In this document: positions 34,120-43,302 of the stretch, piece after piece
How the letters are laid out: every line of letters begins with the position of its first letter
Position numbering within the stretch: position 1 is the first letter of the stretch
Assembly (NCBI GenBank): GCA_913058265.1
Contig: CAJXPQ010000006.1
Span: 1-64,000 of the forward strand
Direction of reading: 5' to 3'
DNA length: 64,000 bases
Source of the DNA: an uncultured Oligoflexia bacterium
GTDB taxonomy: Bacteria > Bdellovibrionota > Bacteriovoracia > Bacteriovoracales > Bacteriovoracaceae
Notes under the pieces: model-generated
What the model was told of the DNA's origin: nothing
Seen by the model: the letters and a program-made list of their open reading frames with translations, nothing else
The model's database searches: none
Program-made: the position numbers and the translations under genes

Positions 34120-34261
34120 AGCTAAACCTCCTGTTTAATATCGAGCATCCATGCTCTGTTGTTAATCTTGTTGGTGACGTCACTTATAAATCCCTCACCA
34201 ACTATGCACTTCACTTTAAGAAATCATTCCTACTATTAAAGTTATTAAAACTTCTTGCAGG

Positions 34262-34303
34262 AAATTTTAAAAAATTCAATCAGCGTTAATCAACTGTCAC
34301 GCT
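34262..34303 (-). terminator. Weak terminator candidate after the first flagellin gene
   Basis: Minus-strand AGCGT...ACGCT (34299-34303 with 34282-34286), with a 12-base loop, is followed after seven bases by a T-run (34263-34273 region). The short stem makes it doubtful; read-through into the second flagellin is possible. Confidence 0.35.
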
Positions 34304-34314
34304 AACTAGGGCTA

Positions 34315-35163
34315 CTATCCGTTCGCTGCCGATTGAATTAGAGTTAGAGCACTTGTTGACGATTTGTTCGCTTGTGCTAATACCGAAGTACCTGCTTGCA
34401 TTAAAATATTCGTCTTAGTTAACTCTGCTGTTGCTGAAGCAATATCAGCATCTCTTACCCTTGAGTTCGCAGAGCTTAAATTCTCTATCGAAACCTGAAG
34501 GTTATTAATCGTCGATTGTAATCTATTCTGAAGAGCACCAAAGTCGGCCCTAATTCCAGAAACTGAAACAATTGATGAATCAATTGCTGCCAGTGAGTTC
34601 TGAGCAGAAATCTTATCTGCAACAGAAGCTAAGTTTAACCCTAGAGCTGCAACGTTTACGTCTGCACTTGATGCATCGAACGTTAACCTATCACTTAAAG
34701 GATCATTTCTTGTACCAATTTGAATATCAAATACAGCACCTGTTCCGTTTAATAATGGAACCTTATTAAATTCCGTAGAGTTTGCAATTCTGTCTACTTC
34801 CGCAACCAGTTGCTCAAATTCTACGTTAAGGAACTTACGTTCAGTGGGCCCGATAGTATCCGATGCCGCTTGAACTGCAAGCTCTCTAAGTCTAATTAGA
34901 ATGTTTGATGTCTCTGATAATCCACCCTCAGCAATCTGAACAAGTGAGATACCATCAGCAGCATTTCGCTCTGCTTGACCTAAACCTCTAATTTGAGCTT
35001 TTAAATTCTCTGAAATTGCTAACCCAGCAGCGTCATCCCCTGCTCTGTTAATTCTTTGACCTGAAGAAAGCTGTTCTAGTACTTTCTGTTGACTTAATCG
35101 AGTTGCACTTAAGTTTCTTTGTGCATTCAGACTCGATACATTTGTGTTAATCCTCAAACCCAT
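34315..35163 (-). CDS. fliC: Flagellin (first copy)
   Basis: This 282-residue flagellin has the same short D0/D1-only build as its paralogue. The start is MGLRINTNVSSLNAQRNLSA, the middle has DDAAGLAISENLKAQIRGLG, and the end reads RDADIASATAELTKTNILMQ then SVLAQANKSS. AAGGAGGAT precedes the ATG. A sigma28-type promoter lies ~75-100 bases upstream, so expression is probably late in the flagellar hierarchy. Two flagellins in tandem suggest a filament built of mixed subunits, as in related predatory bacteria. Confidence 0.96.
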   Translation of the reverse strand: MGLRINTNVSSLNAQRNLSATRLSQQKVLEQLSSGQRINRAGDDAAGLAISENLKAQIRGLGQAERNAADGISLVQIAEGGLSETSNILIRLRELAVQAASDTIGPTERKFLNVEFEQLVAEVDRIANSTEFNKVPLLNGTGAVFDIQIGTRNDPLSDRLTFDASSADVNVAALGLNLASVADKISAQNSLAAIDSSIVSVSGIRADFGALQNRLQSTINNLQVSIENLSSANSRVRDADIASATAELTKTNILMQAGTSVLAQANKSSTSALTLIQSAANG

Positions 35164-35235
35164 TTTATCCTCCTTGATAAGGGGTCCACCGTCCTATCCA
35201 TGGACTGTGGGATGATACAAGATCATCTGCTACCT

Positions 35236-35262
35236 TTATCGTCAGCTCGCCAGCTCCCTTTA
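35236..35262 (-). promoter_or_regulatory. sigma28 (FliA) promoter of the first flagellin gene
   Basis: Minus-strand TAAA (35259-35262), a 15-bp spacer and GACGATAA (35236-35243) match the flagellar consensus TAAA-N15-GCCGATAA at 11 of 12 positions. It points at the flagellin start ~73 bases downstream. A GTCCA/TGGAC inverted repeat lies in the leader just before the SD. Confidence 0.8.
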
Positions 35263-35411
35263 GTTAAATTGTAGAAATATTTAACAGGGGCAAAAAATGC
35301 GTAAAAACCCAAAAAGAACCTTTAATATCAACAACTTAGCGCGCGGAATAATTTGCCGCCCCCTAATATATCGACTAAACTATAAACAATCTCAACCGCG
35401 GATAAGTGTAT

Positions 35412-36398
35412 ATGAAGTTAACAAACCTTGAAGAAAGCCCTCATTTTGTACAAGAAGTACTCAATTTAATAGAGAGCTCATTTGGATATACTATAGAAAA
35501 CTCTTTTGCTGTTGATTTCTACCCTTTAATGAAAAAAGATAATCACAAAAACTGTTACCTATTAGTGGATAAGGGAATAGTCATCGCACATACTGCACAA
35601 CTAACTAGAGATATTGAGTTCAATGGTAAAACGTATCCAGTAAGTATGTATGGCGGTATCGCGGTTCATCAGAGCTATCAGGGAAAAGGAATTTTCAAAA
35701 AGTTATTCAATGAAGTTATTAGTAATTATACTAACTTCGCTCTTCATTTCTTATGGAGCGAAAAAATTGATCTATATGGTAAGTTTAACTTCTATCCAGC
35801 AATCGAAATGTATCAATATAATAAAGGAAGTTATCAACACTCTTTCAATGTAATCGAAACAAAACTCAGCCTTCTTGACCAGCAGGAAAAACAAGAGGTT
35901 TATAATCTTTACAGCAAGAGCTCAGAGATAAGAATTAAAAGAGATATGCAGCACTGGAAAGAACTTGAATGCATAACGAGTTCAACACTCTTTATTATTA
36001 AAGAACAGGACAAAATTACGAACTACTTCAATATGAATAAAGGTGCCGATCTGACTAATACCATACATGAATATGGCTTCATAGATTCAATTCAACTTAG
36101 AGTTATGCTGAACTTTGGAAACGTTTGGAGTGCTAGCCTTATAGATGATATCAAATCAAAATCACTATACTCCTCACTCATAAAACCGGGTGACTTCACG
36201 CTATTCTCCAAGTTAATGCTTGAAGTATTTAGTACTAAGATTTTAGAGATCAAAGATGAACAAATTAAGCTTGAATTGAATGGCCAAGAATTTCAGGTGC
36301 CTCTTGGTGATTTTCTCAACGGGACAATGGGACCTGGAAAATACAAAGAGTTATCTGCCTCACCATTTTTTTATATTTGTGGAATGGATTCAATCTAA
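35412..36398 (+). CDS. GNAT-family N-acetyltransferase
   Basis: The first ~150 of ~328 residues look like a GNAT fold: a beta strand (PVSMYGGIAVHQSY), then the acetyl-CoA-binding QGKGIFKKLF loop-helix (~86-95) and FALHFLWSEKIDLYGKFNFYPA. The C-terminal half is an unrecognised extension. Substrate is unknown. The ATG at 35412 and a GTG two codons upstream (35406) are both possible, and neither has a strong SD. The gene is divergent from the flagellins and overlaps the convergent kinase gene by 4 bp. Confidence 0.75.
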   Translation: MKLTNLEESPHFVQEVLNLIESSFGYTIENSFAVDFYPLMKKDNHKNCYLLVDKGIVIAHTAQLTRDIEFNGKTYPVSMYGGIAVHQSYQGKGIFKKLFNEVISNYTNFALHFLWSEKIDLYGKFNFYPAIEMYQYNKGSYQHSFNVIETKLSLLDQQEKQEVYNLYSKSSEIRIKRDMQHWKELECITSSTLFIIKEQDKITNYFNMNKGADLTNTIHEYGFIDSIQLRVMLNFGNVWSASLIDDIKSKSLYSSLIKPGDFTLFSKLMLEVFSTKILEIKDEQIKLELNGQEFQVPLGDFLNGTMGPGKYKELSASPFFYICGMDSI

Positions 36399-38101
36399 TT
36401 TTTTAAGAAAAAAGAGGCCCTAAGCATAGTTAGCATTGATAGAAGCCAGCATACAAATGTTAGAGGTGGAACATCCTGAAAACTTCTAACCTCGACACCA
36501 TCGGATAGAATTGCTCCTGAAATAAAGAAAGTTGATGCAAGGATGAGCATTCCTAAAAAGAATAGTCCTTTTGAAACTTTCTGCACTTCTTGATTCAAGC
36601 CGACTACATTGTGTTCAAAAGTATATTTTCTTTTAGCAAACTCCTTTAGCATCCAACTGATATGCCTAGGAAGTATTCTTAGTGAGCCAAGCATATCTCT
36701 TGCCACCCAAAGAGAGTCTTCCAGAATAGCTTCTTTTGAAAACATATCACCCATTAATTCTTTGATTTCACTTTCTATTACAGCAAAAATATCTAGGTTG
36801 ATTCCCAAAGACTTACCAACACCGTCTAGAGTCATGATGGCCCTAAAGATAACGAACCACTCACGAGGTAGGTAAATCTCGTGTTTACTTAATGTTGAAA
36901 TCAAACAATACGTTAGCTGAGTAGCATCTATTTCTTTTGCACTCAAACCAACAAAGGGTGTAAGAGCATCTCTAATGTCAGAAACCAAAGCGTCATAGTT
37001 TGGAATATTGTCGTACTCTGCCACATCCAAAAATTCAATAACTAGATTTTCGTAATTATTCGACAGCAAAGCATATAAGATTGCAATTAGATTTGATCTG
37101 TTCTTATGACTTAAAACTCCCACTAATCCGAAGTCTAATAAGCCTATTTGGCCATTTTCTAGATAGATAAAATTTCCACCATGAAGGTCTGCATGGAAAA
37201 AGCCATCACTCAACATATTGTGTAAAAACAGTTTTACACCTTCGATGAGCTTTTCTTCAAGCTCAGGGTATTTACTGAGATCCGTTATTTCATTAAACGC
37301 TTTCCCATTTAAGTAATCCATAACAAGCATACGCTCACTAGATAACTTTCTATAGACATTAGGGATAACAAATATTGAATTCGTATCAATTTTAGCAATG
37401 CTTTCGCCAATTTTTTTATTATTATTTGCTTCAAATATAAAATTTAATTCTAATTGAATACTTTTAAAAAAATCATTTATCGCACGAGACAATCCAAGAT
37501 GACGGAGCTCTTTTGAGTTCTTCTCTAAGCGATTTACAATAAATGAAATTATTTCAAAATCGTTAACGATGCTTTTTTTAGCATTTGGTCGTCTTACTTT
37601 AAGAACAACATCTTTTCCATCAAGTAATTGGGCTTTATAAACGACACCTATTGATGCGACACCAATAGGAAGAGGATCAATACTTTTGTAAACATGAGAG
37701 TACGGTTTTCCTAATGACTTCTCTATCTCAGAGACAGCATCTTGAAACTTAATTTCCTTAGCATGGTTCTGTAACTGCTTTAGCTCCTGAATTAAAGTGG
37801 GATGAAAGATATCTTCTCTTGAAGAAAGTAGTTGTCCTACTTTTATAAAGCTAGGACCTAGCTCTTCAAATGATTTACGAAGCCTATACCCCAAGGACTT
37901 CCAAAAATCATACTCACTCTCATCCTCTTCTTTCTTAAATCGAGATCTAGGAATAACAAAATTCGGTATCAATGAATCAAGTTTTGTACTAATAATAAAT
38001 TCATCGAACCCATGTTTAGCAAAGACAGAAAGTATCTCCCTAAGCCTTGCAACATTTTTAATTGTTTTTGTTAACCCAATACTGGTTTTAATAATATCCA
38101 T
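36395..38101 (-). CDS. ABC1/UbiB-family atypical kinase
   Basis: This 568-residue protein has the UbiB signatures: the KxGQ motif (FIKVGQLLSSREDIF, then PTLIQELKQLQ), an Ala/Gly loop (IGVASIGVVYKAQL), a lysine strand (DVVLKVRRP), ADLHGGNF (catalytic loop) and LLDFGLVG (metal Asp). Two membrane helices end the protein (~505-565). The family supports quinone biosynthesis or lipid handling at the inner membrane. A UbiB/AarF role is likely; specific activity is not shown. Confidence 0.88.
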   Translation of the reverse strand: MDIIKTSIGLTKTIKNVARLREILSVFAKHGFDEFIISTKLDSLIPNFVIPRSRFKKEEDESEYDFWKSLGYRLRKSFEELGPSFIKVGQLLSSREDIFHPTLIQELKQLQNHAKEIKFQDAVSEIEKSLGKPYSHVYKSIDPLPIGVASIGVVYKAQLLDGKDVVLKVRRPNAKKSIVNDFEIISFIVNRLEKNSKELRHLGLSRAINDFFKSIQLELNFIFEANNNKKIGESIAKIDTNSIFVIPNVYRKLSSERMLVMDYLNGKAFNEITDLSKYPELEEKLIEGVKLFLHNMLSDGFFHADLHGGNFIYLENGQIGLLDFGLVGVLSHKNRSNLIAILYALLSNNYENLVIEFLDVAEYDNIPNYDALVSDIRDALTPFVGLSAKEIDATQLTYCLISTLSKHEIYLPREWFVIFRAIMTLDGVGKSLGINLDIFAVIESEIKELMGDMFSKEAILEDSLWVARDMLGSLRILPRHISWMLKEFAKRKYTFEHNVVGLNQEVQKVSKGLFFLGMLILASTFFISGAILSDGVEVRSFQDVPPLTFVCWLLSMLTMLRASFFLKN

Positions 38102-38170
38102 ATATTAATAGTTTAAGCTAGATAAGCCCTGCATCAAAGGATACTAAAAAAGAGAGATTTTTACCTAGGT

Positions 38171-38569
38171 CTATTTGGTAAAAAAGATTTCTATTTTATT
38201 ATAGTCTGGATCAAAGAGGCATGTTGAATAATACCCGTCTGAATAGTCAAAACTTCTTGGCTTCCAACTGTAAGGGTACTTATGAGAGACAATTTCTTTA
38301 TATATTTGATCAACAATATCTGGACTTCCAACTCGAATAGAAATTTGCGTAAAGCCAAGGCGATAATCTGGATCTGGATTAGATACTATATCTTTTTGCT
38401 CGGAGATTATTAAGCCAATAGGTCCCCAGTAACTAATCGTGTTTTTACTTATAGATTTTTTAGCATCTAGTACTTTTTTGAATAGTAAGTCATAAAACTG
38501 CTCTGATTCAGAAAACTGGACAACCTTCAGACTAATTGATGCTAAATATGGGTGAAACTCTTCAGACAT
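38171..38569 (-). CDS. VOC-superfamily (glyoxalase-like) protein
   Basis: The 132 residues show the paired beta-alpha-beta-beta-beta pattern of the vicinal oxygen chelate fold: LASISLKVVQFSESEQFYDLLF at the start, LGFTQISIRV in the middle and YYSTCLFDPDYNKIEIFF at the end. The metal ligand expected in the last strand (Glu in KIEIF) is present. Substrate cannot be told. It is a lone small gene, divergent from the next. Confidence 0.75.
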   Translation of the reverse strand: MSEEFHPYLASISLKVVQFSESEQFYDLLFKKVLDAKKSISKNTISYWGPIGLIISEQKDIVSNPDPDYRLGFTQISIRVGSPDIVDQIYKEIVSHKYPYSWKPRSFDYSDGYYSTCLFDPDYNKIEIFFTK

Positions 38570-38657
38570 TTTAATACATTATAAAAGTCCTTCACAGGAG
38601 TCAAATATACTAAAATCTAGCAGGACATATATTGCAAAAAGAGATAAAATATTCTTT

Positions 38658-39161
38658 ATGAAATCTATTTTGATATTATTTATAGTTATTCATATGCTGC
38701 TGCCAGCTCAACTACATGCTGCTTGTTCTAGAATTGCGACTATAAATTACCAAAAAATTCTGGTTGATGCTGGGACAGATAAAAAAGGTGAAGGCCTGCG
38801 CTTCTATCTTGAGAAAGATCCTCAAAGTAAGATCCTCCTGGATAAGTATCAAAAAGAGAATCAACCTACCTTCTTAAAAGCTTCAACCTCTACAATTGGC
38901 TCCGTTTTACTTTTAACTGGTCTTCTTCAGCCAAACGAATCAAGTGGAATTCAAAATAAAAATACTCTTATGTACGGAGGTGCTTTTCTTATCGCCTTGA
39001 GTTATCTCACCTCGAAAACTCTTCAATATAGTAATGAGAAATACCTTGAGCAAGCTGTAGACCAATATAACAAGAGAAATAGTCCTAGAATCTACTTTTC
39101 ACCTTATAAGGAAAATAATAAGAAAACAGGTATTGGTTTTGGATTTAGTCAGGAGTTTTAA
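38658..39161 (+). CDS. Unknown exported protein with two hydrophobic segments
   Basis: The 167 residues begin with a signal peptide (ILILFIVIHMLLPAQLHA, cleavage before AC at ~22-23; the following Cys may make it a lipoprotein-like N-terminus but the lipobox is poor). Two hydrophobic stretches (~75-90 and ~105-120) could be membrane helices, and the C-terminus is polar. No family is recognised. Its stop abuts the next ATG (Cys-rich protein), so they are co-transcribed. Confidence 0.7.
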   Translation: MKSILILFIVIHMLLPAQLHAACSRIATINYQKILVDAGTDKKGEGLRFYLEKDPQSKILLDKYQKENQPTFLKASTSTIGSVLLLTGLLQPNESSGIQNKNTLMYGGAFLIALSYLTSKTLQYSNEKYLEQAVDQYNKRNSPRIYFSPYKENNKKTGIGFGFSQEF

Positions 39162-39449
39162 ATGAGTCTTAGCTGTTATAAGTGTGAAGTTGACCTTAAT
39201 TTAGATTTAAATCAAGATATTCCGAGATCTGAAGAGTGTCATAGCTGTTATGCCAGTCTTCGCTGTTGTATGATGTGTAGCTTTTATGATAAACAATCAT
39301 ATAATGAGTGTCGAGAGCCTACAGCTGATAGAATCGTAGATAAAGAGAAAGCTAATTTTTGTGATCACTTTAAACTTGGTAACCCTGAAAAAAATGCTGA
39401 AATGACGAGTAGTGCACAATCAGCTGCTGCTGCTCTATTTAAAAAATAA
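39162..39449 (+). CDS. Small cysteine-rich, zinc-ribbon-like protein
   Basis: The 95 residues carry about eleven cysteines in knuckle-like pairs: CYKC near the N-terminus, CHSCYASLRCCMMC (~27-40), then single cysteines in YNECRE and FCDHF. This pattern suggests zinc binding. The C-terminal tail is Ala/Ser-rich. The first codon abuts the stop of the preceding gene, and greA follows 16 bp after its stop. Function unknown. Confidence 0.75.
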   Translation: MSLSCYKCEVDLNLDLNQDIPRSEECHSCYASLRCCMMCSFYDKQSYNECREPTADRIVDKEKANFCDHFKLGNPEKNAEMTSSAQSAAAALFKK

Positions 39450-39465
39450 ATACTGGAGAACAAAT

Positions 39466-39939
39466 ATGTCACAACATCCAATGACTGTAATCGGAAAGCA
39501 AGACTTAGATAAAGAACTGGCCCAACTTATTAAAGTTGACCGCGAGGAAATAAAGACTGCTATTGCTGAAGCGAGAGCACATGGTGACCTAAAAGAAAAC
39601 TCTGAATATCACTCTGCTAAGGAGAAACAATCTCATATTGAAGGACGAATATCTGAACTGCAGGGAAAGATTGGTTCTGCAGTGGTTGTAGATATTTCTG
39701 AGATTACAAATGAGAAAATCGTTTTTGGTGCTACCGTGAAACTTTTTAACGATGAAAAAGATGAGTCAAGAACGATTCAGATAGTTGGAGAAGATGAGGC
39801 TCAGTTTGGGCAGGACAAAATATCTTACAACTCTCCTCTCGGGAAAGCTCTTATTGGCAAAGAAGAGGGCGATGAAGTAGTCGTCAAAGCACCTAAAGGT
39901 GATGTTATTTATGAGGTCGAGGAATTTGAGTACAAATAA
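39466..39939 (+). CDS. greA: Transcription elongation factor GreA
   Basis: This 157-residue factor rescues stalled RNA polymerase by stimulating transcript cleavage. The N-terminal coiled coil has the acidic tip (AEARAHGDLKENSEYHSAKE), and the C-terminal FKBP-like domain has FGATVKLF ... YNSPLGKALIGKEEGDEV. The ATG at 39466 is chosen because GGAG precedes it and it matches family length; the longer frame to 39412 overlaps the upstream gene. Its end overlaps recG by ~29 bp. Confidence 0.95.
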   Translation: MSQHPMTVIGKQDLDKELAQLIKVDREEIKTAIAEARAHGDLKENSEYHSAKEKQSHIEGRISELQGKIGSAVVVDISEITNEKIVFGATVKLFNDEKDESRTIQIVGEDEAQFGQDKISYNSPLGKALIGKEEGDEVVVKAPKGDVIYEVEEFEYK

Positions 39940-41995
39940 ACTCACATGGAACTCCCCCTTACTTGATTTAGCTGGCAAAAAAAAACCATCACAGTCTCTC
40001 ATAAAACTTTTTGAAGGCGGAATATTAAGCCTCAAAGATCTCCTTTGGATTTTTCCTCTAAGACTTCAAAAAGCTCCTGAGCTTAGTAGCTTTACTTATC
40101 TTGAAGTAGATAAGCTCTTTCTTGGTAGAGCAAAAATCATCAGTACAAATTTCACTCCAACTTTTGGAAGAGGAAAAGGTAAAGTTCAACTCTTTAATGC
40201 CACCTGTGTAATTAAAGACCTTAAGAGTGAAAAGTACTTAAATTTGAAATGGTTCAATACATATCCTGGACTAAAGAAACAATTGGAAGCCTATAAAGAA
40301 TTTAATTTCATGGGAATAGTTTCAGATTACAAGGGAACCTTACAAATCGTTAATCCTAAGATTAATCCTCCCGACCTTGCTCACGGTGAAATGCTTATTG
40401 AATATCCAACTCTTCATAGTGTAAGTGGTAGATATATTAAAAACATTATCGATAAAATTCCACAAGAAGTGTGGGACTCAAATATAAAGACCTCTTTGAA
40501 TTGCATTATAGAAACTACCCATACGGCCAATCTAGTTGAATCATTCAAAGTTATCCACGGCAAAACAACCTCAGATAATACAATTGAAGCAATGGAACGA
40601 ATTATCTATCAGGAATTTTTTGAAAATCAAATAAAGGTACTTGCACGAAAGCTTAAAAACAAAAACCTTATAGCTCCTATTATTAAATTTTCTGATGAGT
40701 TCTATAACAAAATAATTAAAAAGTTTCCCTACACACTGACGGATGAACAATTAAAAGTCATTGGTCATGTTAAAGACGACTTCAATAGCGGCCATCCCAT
40801 GATGAGGATGGTACAAGGTGATGTCGGTTGTGGAAAAACCTCTGTTGCCATTGTTGCCGCAGAGCTTGTGATATCTCAAGGTGGACAAGTTGCGTTCATG
40901 TGTCCCACCGAAGCACTTGCCTTGCAACATGCTCAAACTTTAAGAGCACTTGATCTTGGCCATGAAGTCCACTTACTATTGGGCTCAACAAAAGCAAAAG
41001 TAAAAAAAGAAACTTATTCGATGCTCAAGTCAGGCGATATTAAATTTATTATTGGTACTCACTCCTTATTTCAAGATAGTGTGGAATTTAAAAATCTTCA
41101 ATTGGCCATTATTGATGAACAACATAAATTTGGTGTTGGACAACGGCTAAAACTTGTCAGTAAGGGTGATGGAACCCATAGCCTTATAATGACTGCCACA
41201 CCAATCCCAAGATCCCTTCAGTTAGCTCAATATGGTGACCTCGACATATCAACGATAAGAAGTCTTCCTGGAGGTAGAAAAGGAATTCAAACCAGAATTG
41301 TGACTACTACTACATACGATAAGTATCTCAGCTTCTTAATCACAAGAATCTCTCTTGGGGAACAAGCGTACATAGTCGTACCTGCAATTGATGAGTCTGA
41401 GACTCTCAATGTAAAAAATGTAACATCACTACTCCATACTTATAAACAATACTTTCCAAAAACACGTATAGAAGCCCTCCATGGACAACTTAAAACTGAA
41501 GAAAAGCAGTTAATTATGGAGAAGTTTACTGATGGATTAATTGATATCCTTATTTCTACCACTGTCATTGAAGTTGGAATAAATGTTTTGAATTCCACCG
41601 TTGTCTCTATCTATAATCCAGAACGCTTTGGCTTAAGCTCCATACATCAATTGAGAGGCCGTGTAGGCAGAGGTGAAAAGCCGGGCTTTTGTTTCCTCAT
41701 AACAGATAAAAAGATCTCACCAGAGTCTAATTCTAGGCTTAAAGTCATTGAGAAAACACTCGATGGGTTTGAGATCGCCGAGGCTGATCTTTCAAACAGA
41801 GGACAGGGTGACTTGTTCGGTAACAATCAATCTGGCCACGGAAGCCATTACAAGGTTGCAAATATTTTTGAGCATTTCCATGTTTTTGAGAAAGTTAGTC
41901 GGGATTTAGAGACCCTGAAAAGAGATAAAACGGAACATTTAAATAAGGTTTTACTTTCATATACTGAGGATACAAATATTTCTTCAACTATCTAA
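39911..41995 (+). CDS. recG: ATP-dependent DNA helicase RecG
   Basis: This ~694-residue superfamily 2 helicase remodels stalled replication forks and Holliday junctions. An N-terminal wedge domain (OB-like) precedes the motor: GDVGCGKTSVAIVAAEL (Walker A), DEQHKFGVGQR (DExH), TATPIPRSL, and TTVIEVGINV with HQLRGRVGRG (motif VI). The start is uncertain: GTG 39899, ATG 39902, ATG 39911 and TTG 39926 are all in frame. ATG 39911 has AAAGGTG at a good distance. All overlap the end of greA. Confidence 0.93.
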   Translation: MRSRNLSTNKLTWNSPLLDLAGKKKPSQSLIKLFEGGILSLKDLLWIFPLRLQKAPELSSFTYLEVDKLFLGRAKIISTNFTPTFGRGKGKVQLFNATCVIKDLKSEKYLNLKWFNTYPGLKKQLEAYKEFNFMGIVSDYKGTLQIVNPKINPPDLAHGEMLIEYPTLHSVSGRYIKNIIDKIPQEVWDSNIKTSLNCIIETTHTANLVESFKVIHGKTTSDNTIEAMERIIYQEFFENQIKVLARKLKNKNLIAPIIKFSDEFYNKIIKKFPYTLTDEQLKVIGHVKDDFNSGHPMMRMVQGDVGCGKTSVAIVAAELVISQGGQVAFMCPTEALALQHAQTLRALDLGHEVHLLLGSTKAKVKKETYSMLKSGDIKFIIGTHSLFQDSVEFKNLQLAIIDEQHKFGVGQRLKLVSKGDGTHSLIMTATPIPRSLQLAQYGDLDISTIRSLPGGRKGIQTRIVTTTTYDKYLSFLITRISLGEQAYIVVPAIDESETLNVKNVTSLLHTYKQYFPKTRIEALHGQLKTEEKQLIMEKFTDGLIDILISTTVIEVGINVLNSTVVSIYNPERFGLSSIHQLRGRVGRGEKPGFCFLITDKKISPESNSRLKVIEKTLDGFEIAEADLSNRGQGDLFGNNQSGHGSHYKVANIFEHFHVFEKVSRDLETLKRDKTEHLNKVLLSYTEDTNISSTI

Positions 41996-42023
41996 ATGAT
42001 ATAAGATCTCATATAATAACTAT

Positions 42024-42434
42024 ATGATTAAAATTGAAATTTTAAATTCAAATGACCTCTTAAGAACTGGTGAGTATGTTTTTTATAAAAACTACCTTAC
42101 GATTGGATCCCACCACACTTCAGACCTTTTCATTGATTCTGATGGACTGAATAAGTCACACTCAACCCTATTTTTCAAAGAAGATAAACTTTACGTTGGA
42201 AACATGGATAAAGAAATATATCTTCATGTGAATGGAAAAAAAACTAAAGGCCAGAAGCTATTAAAAAAAGACGATTTAATCAAACTTAAAACAGTCGAAA
42301 TTATGGTTATTGATTATTCAATAACACCAACAACCTCAATTCAAAGCTATATTGAAGAGACCCTAACTTCTTTAAAAAAAGAGAATCATCCAGTTCTGGA
42401 TTTCCTGTTACCAGAGGATACGATTGATGGATAA
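42024..42434 (+). CDS. FHA-domain protein
   Basis: The 136 residues are mostly one forkhead-associated domain, which binds phosphothreonine: LTIGSHHTSDLFIDSDGLNKSHSTLFF, then VNGKKTKGQKLLKKDDLI. The strand order and the later S-x-H (KSHSTL) fit. The usual phosphate-binding Arg after the first Gly (GR) is Ser here, so binding may be altered. The gene overlaps the hydrolase start by 11 bp, so they are translationally coupled. Confidence 0.8.
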   Translation: MIKIEILNSNDLLRTGEYVFYKNYLTIGSHHTSDLFIDSDGLNKSHSTLFFKEDKLYVGNMDKEIYLHVNGKKTKGQKLLKKDDLIKLKTVEIMVIDYSITPTTSIQSYIEETLTSLKKENHPVLDFLLPEDTIDG

Positions 42435-43302
42435 TAACTTTAGTAATTTTTTAAAGATCAGTGATGGAGAACAGATCTTCTATACCACAAATTTTAAACC
42501 AACAGCTAATTTAGAAGATGTATTAGTTTTTAACTATGGTCTTGTTTGTTCAAATTTTCATTACTCAAAGCAGATAAAATATTTTGATGACCTGGGCTTT
42601 AAAATCCTTTTACACGACTATAGAGGACACTATCAATCTTCAGGGGGTCATGATCTATCTCAAATTACTTTCTCTCGTATCGCGAATGACTTAATAGAGT
42701 TAGTTGATCACTTACAGATTAAATCTCTTCACTTGATAGGTCACAGCATGGGAGTAAATGTATGCCTAGAATTCGCTAAATTATATCCAAAAATCACAAA
42801 GTCTATGATTCTTATATCTGGCACTATAATTCCAGTACATAACATAATGATGGATACTCACTTAACAGGACCTCTTAAACCTATCCTCTTAGGTTTAATG
42901 GAGAAGTTCCCAAAAGAGTTTGATCTATTTTGGAAATATGGCGGATGGAATCCTCTGGTAAAAAGAGCGATTCATGCGGGCGGATTTAATTTAGAACAAG
43001 TCAGTGATGAGTTCATACAAGTCTATTTAAATAAGCTGGGTCAGCTTGGGCCGCAACTTTTCTTCCATCTCGTAACTGAGATGCACGATCACGATATCTT
43101 GGCTTTTGTACACAATATTAAGACTAGGACTCTGCTTATTGGTGGAACAAAGGACAAAGTCATTCCCAATTTTTTACAAAAACTATGTCATGAAAAGCTT
43201 GAAAACTCGGAGTTATATTTAATACATGAAGGAAGTCATGTTCCCCAGGTGGATTTTCCAGGCTTTACTAACGAACGAATGACATTTTTTCTAAACCCTT
43301 AA
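42424..43302 (+). CDS. Alpha/beta-hydrolase
   Basis: This 292-residue hydrolase has the nucleophile elbow GHSMG (HLIGHSMGVNVCLEF, Ser near residue 102), an oxyanion stretch after strand 3 (HDYRGHYQSSGG), an acid (GGTKDKVIPN) and a late His (EGSHVPQ). It is probably a cytoplasmic esterase or lipase; substrate unknown. The preceding FHA gene overlaps its start by 11 bp. Its stop overlaps the convergent RelA/SpoT-like gene by 4 bp. Confidence 0.88.
   Translation: MMDNNFSNFLKISDGEQIFYTTNFKPTANLEDVLVFNYGLVCSNFHYSKQIKYFDDLGFKILLHDYRGHYQSSGGHDLSQITFSRIANDLIELVDHLQIKSLHLIGHSMGVNVCLEFAKLYPKITKSMILISGTIIPVHNIMMDTHLTGPLKPILLGLMEKFPKEFDLFWKYGGWNPLVKRAIHAGGFNLEQVSDEFIQVYLNKLGQLGPQLFFHLVTEMHDHDILAFVHNIKTRTLLIGGTKDKVIPNFLQKLCHEKLENSELYLIHEGSHVPQVDFPGFTNERMTFFLNP

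Noticed and set aside
34174-34183. GTGACGTCAC palindrome in the flagellin leader as a CRP-like site
   Set aside because: A 10-bp palindrome alone is weak, and it sits in the transcribed leader without a clear promoter next to it.
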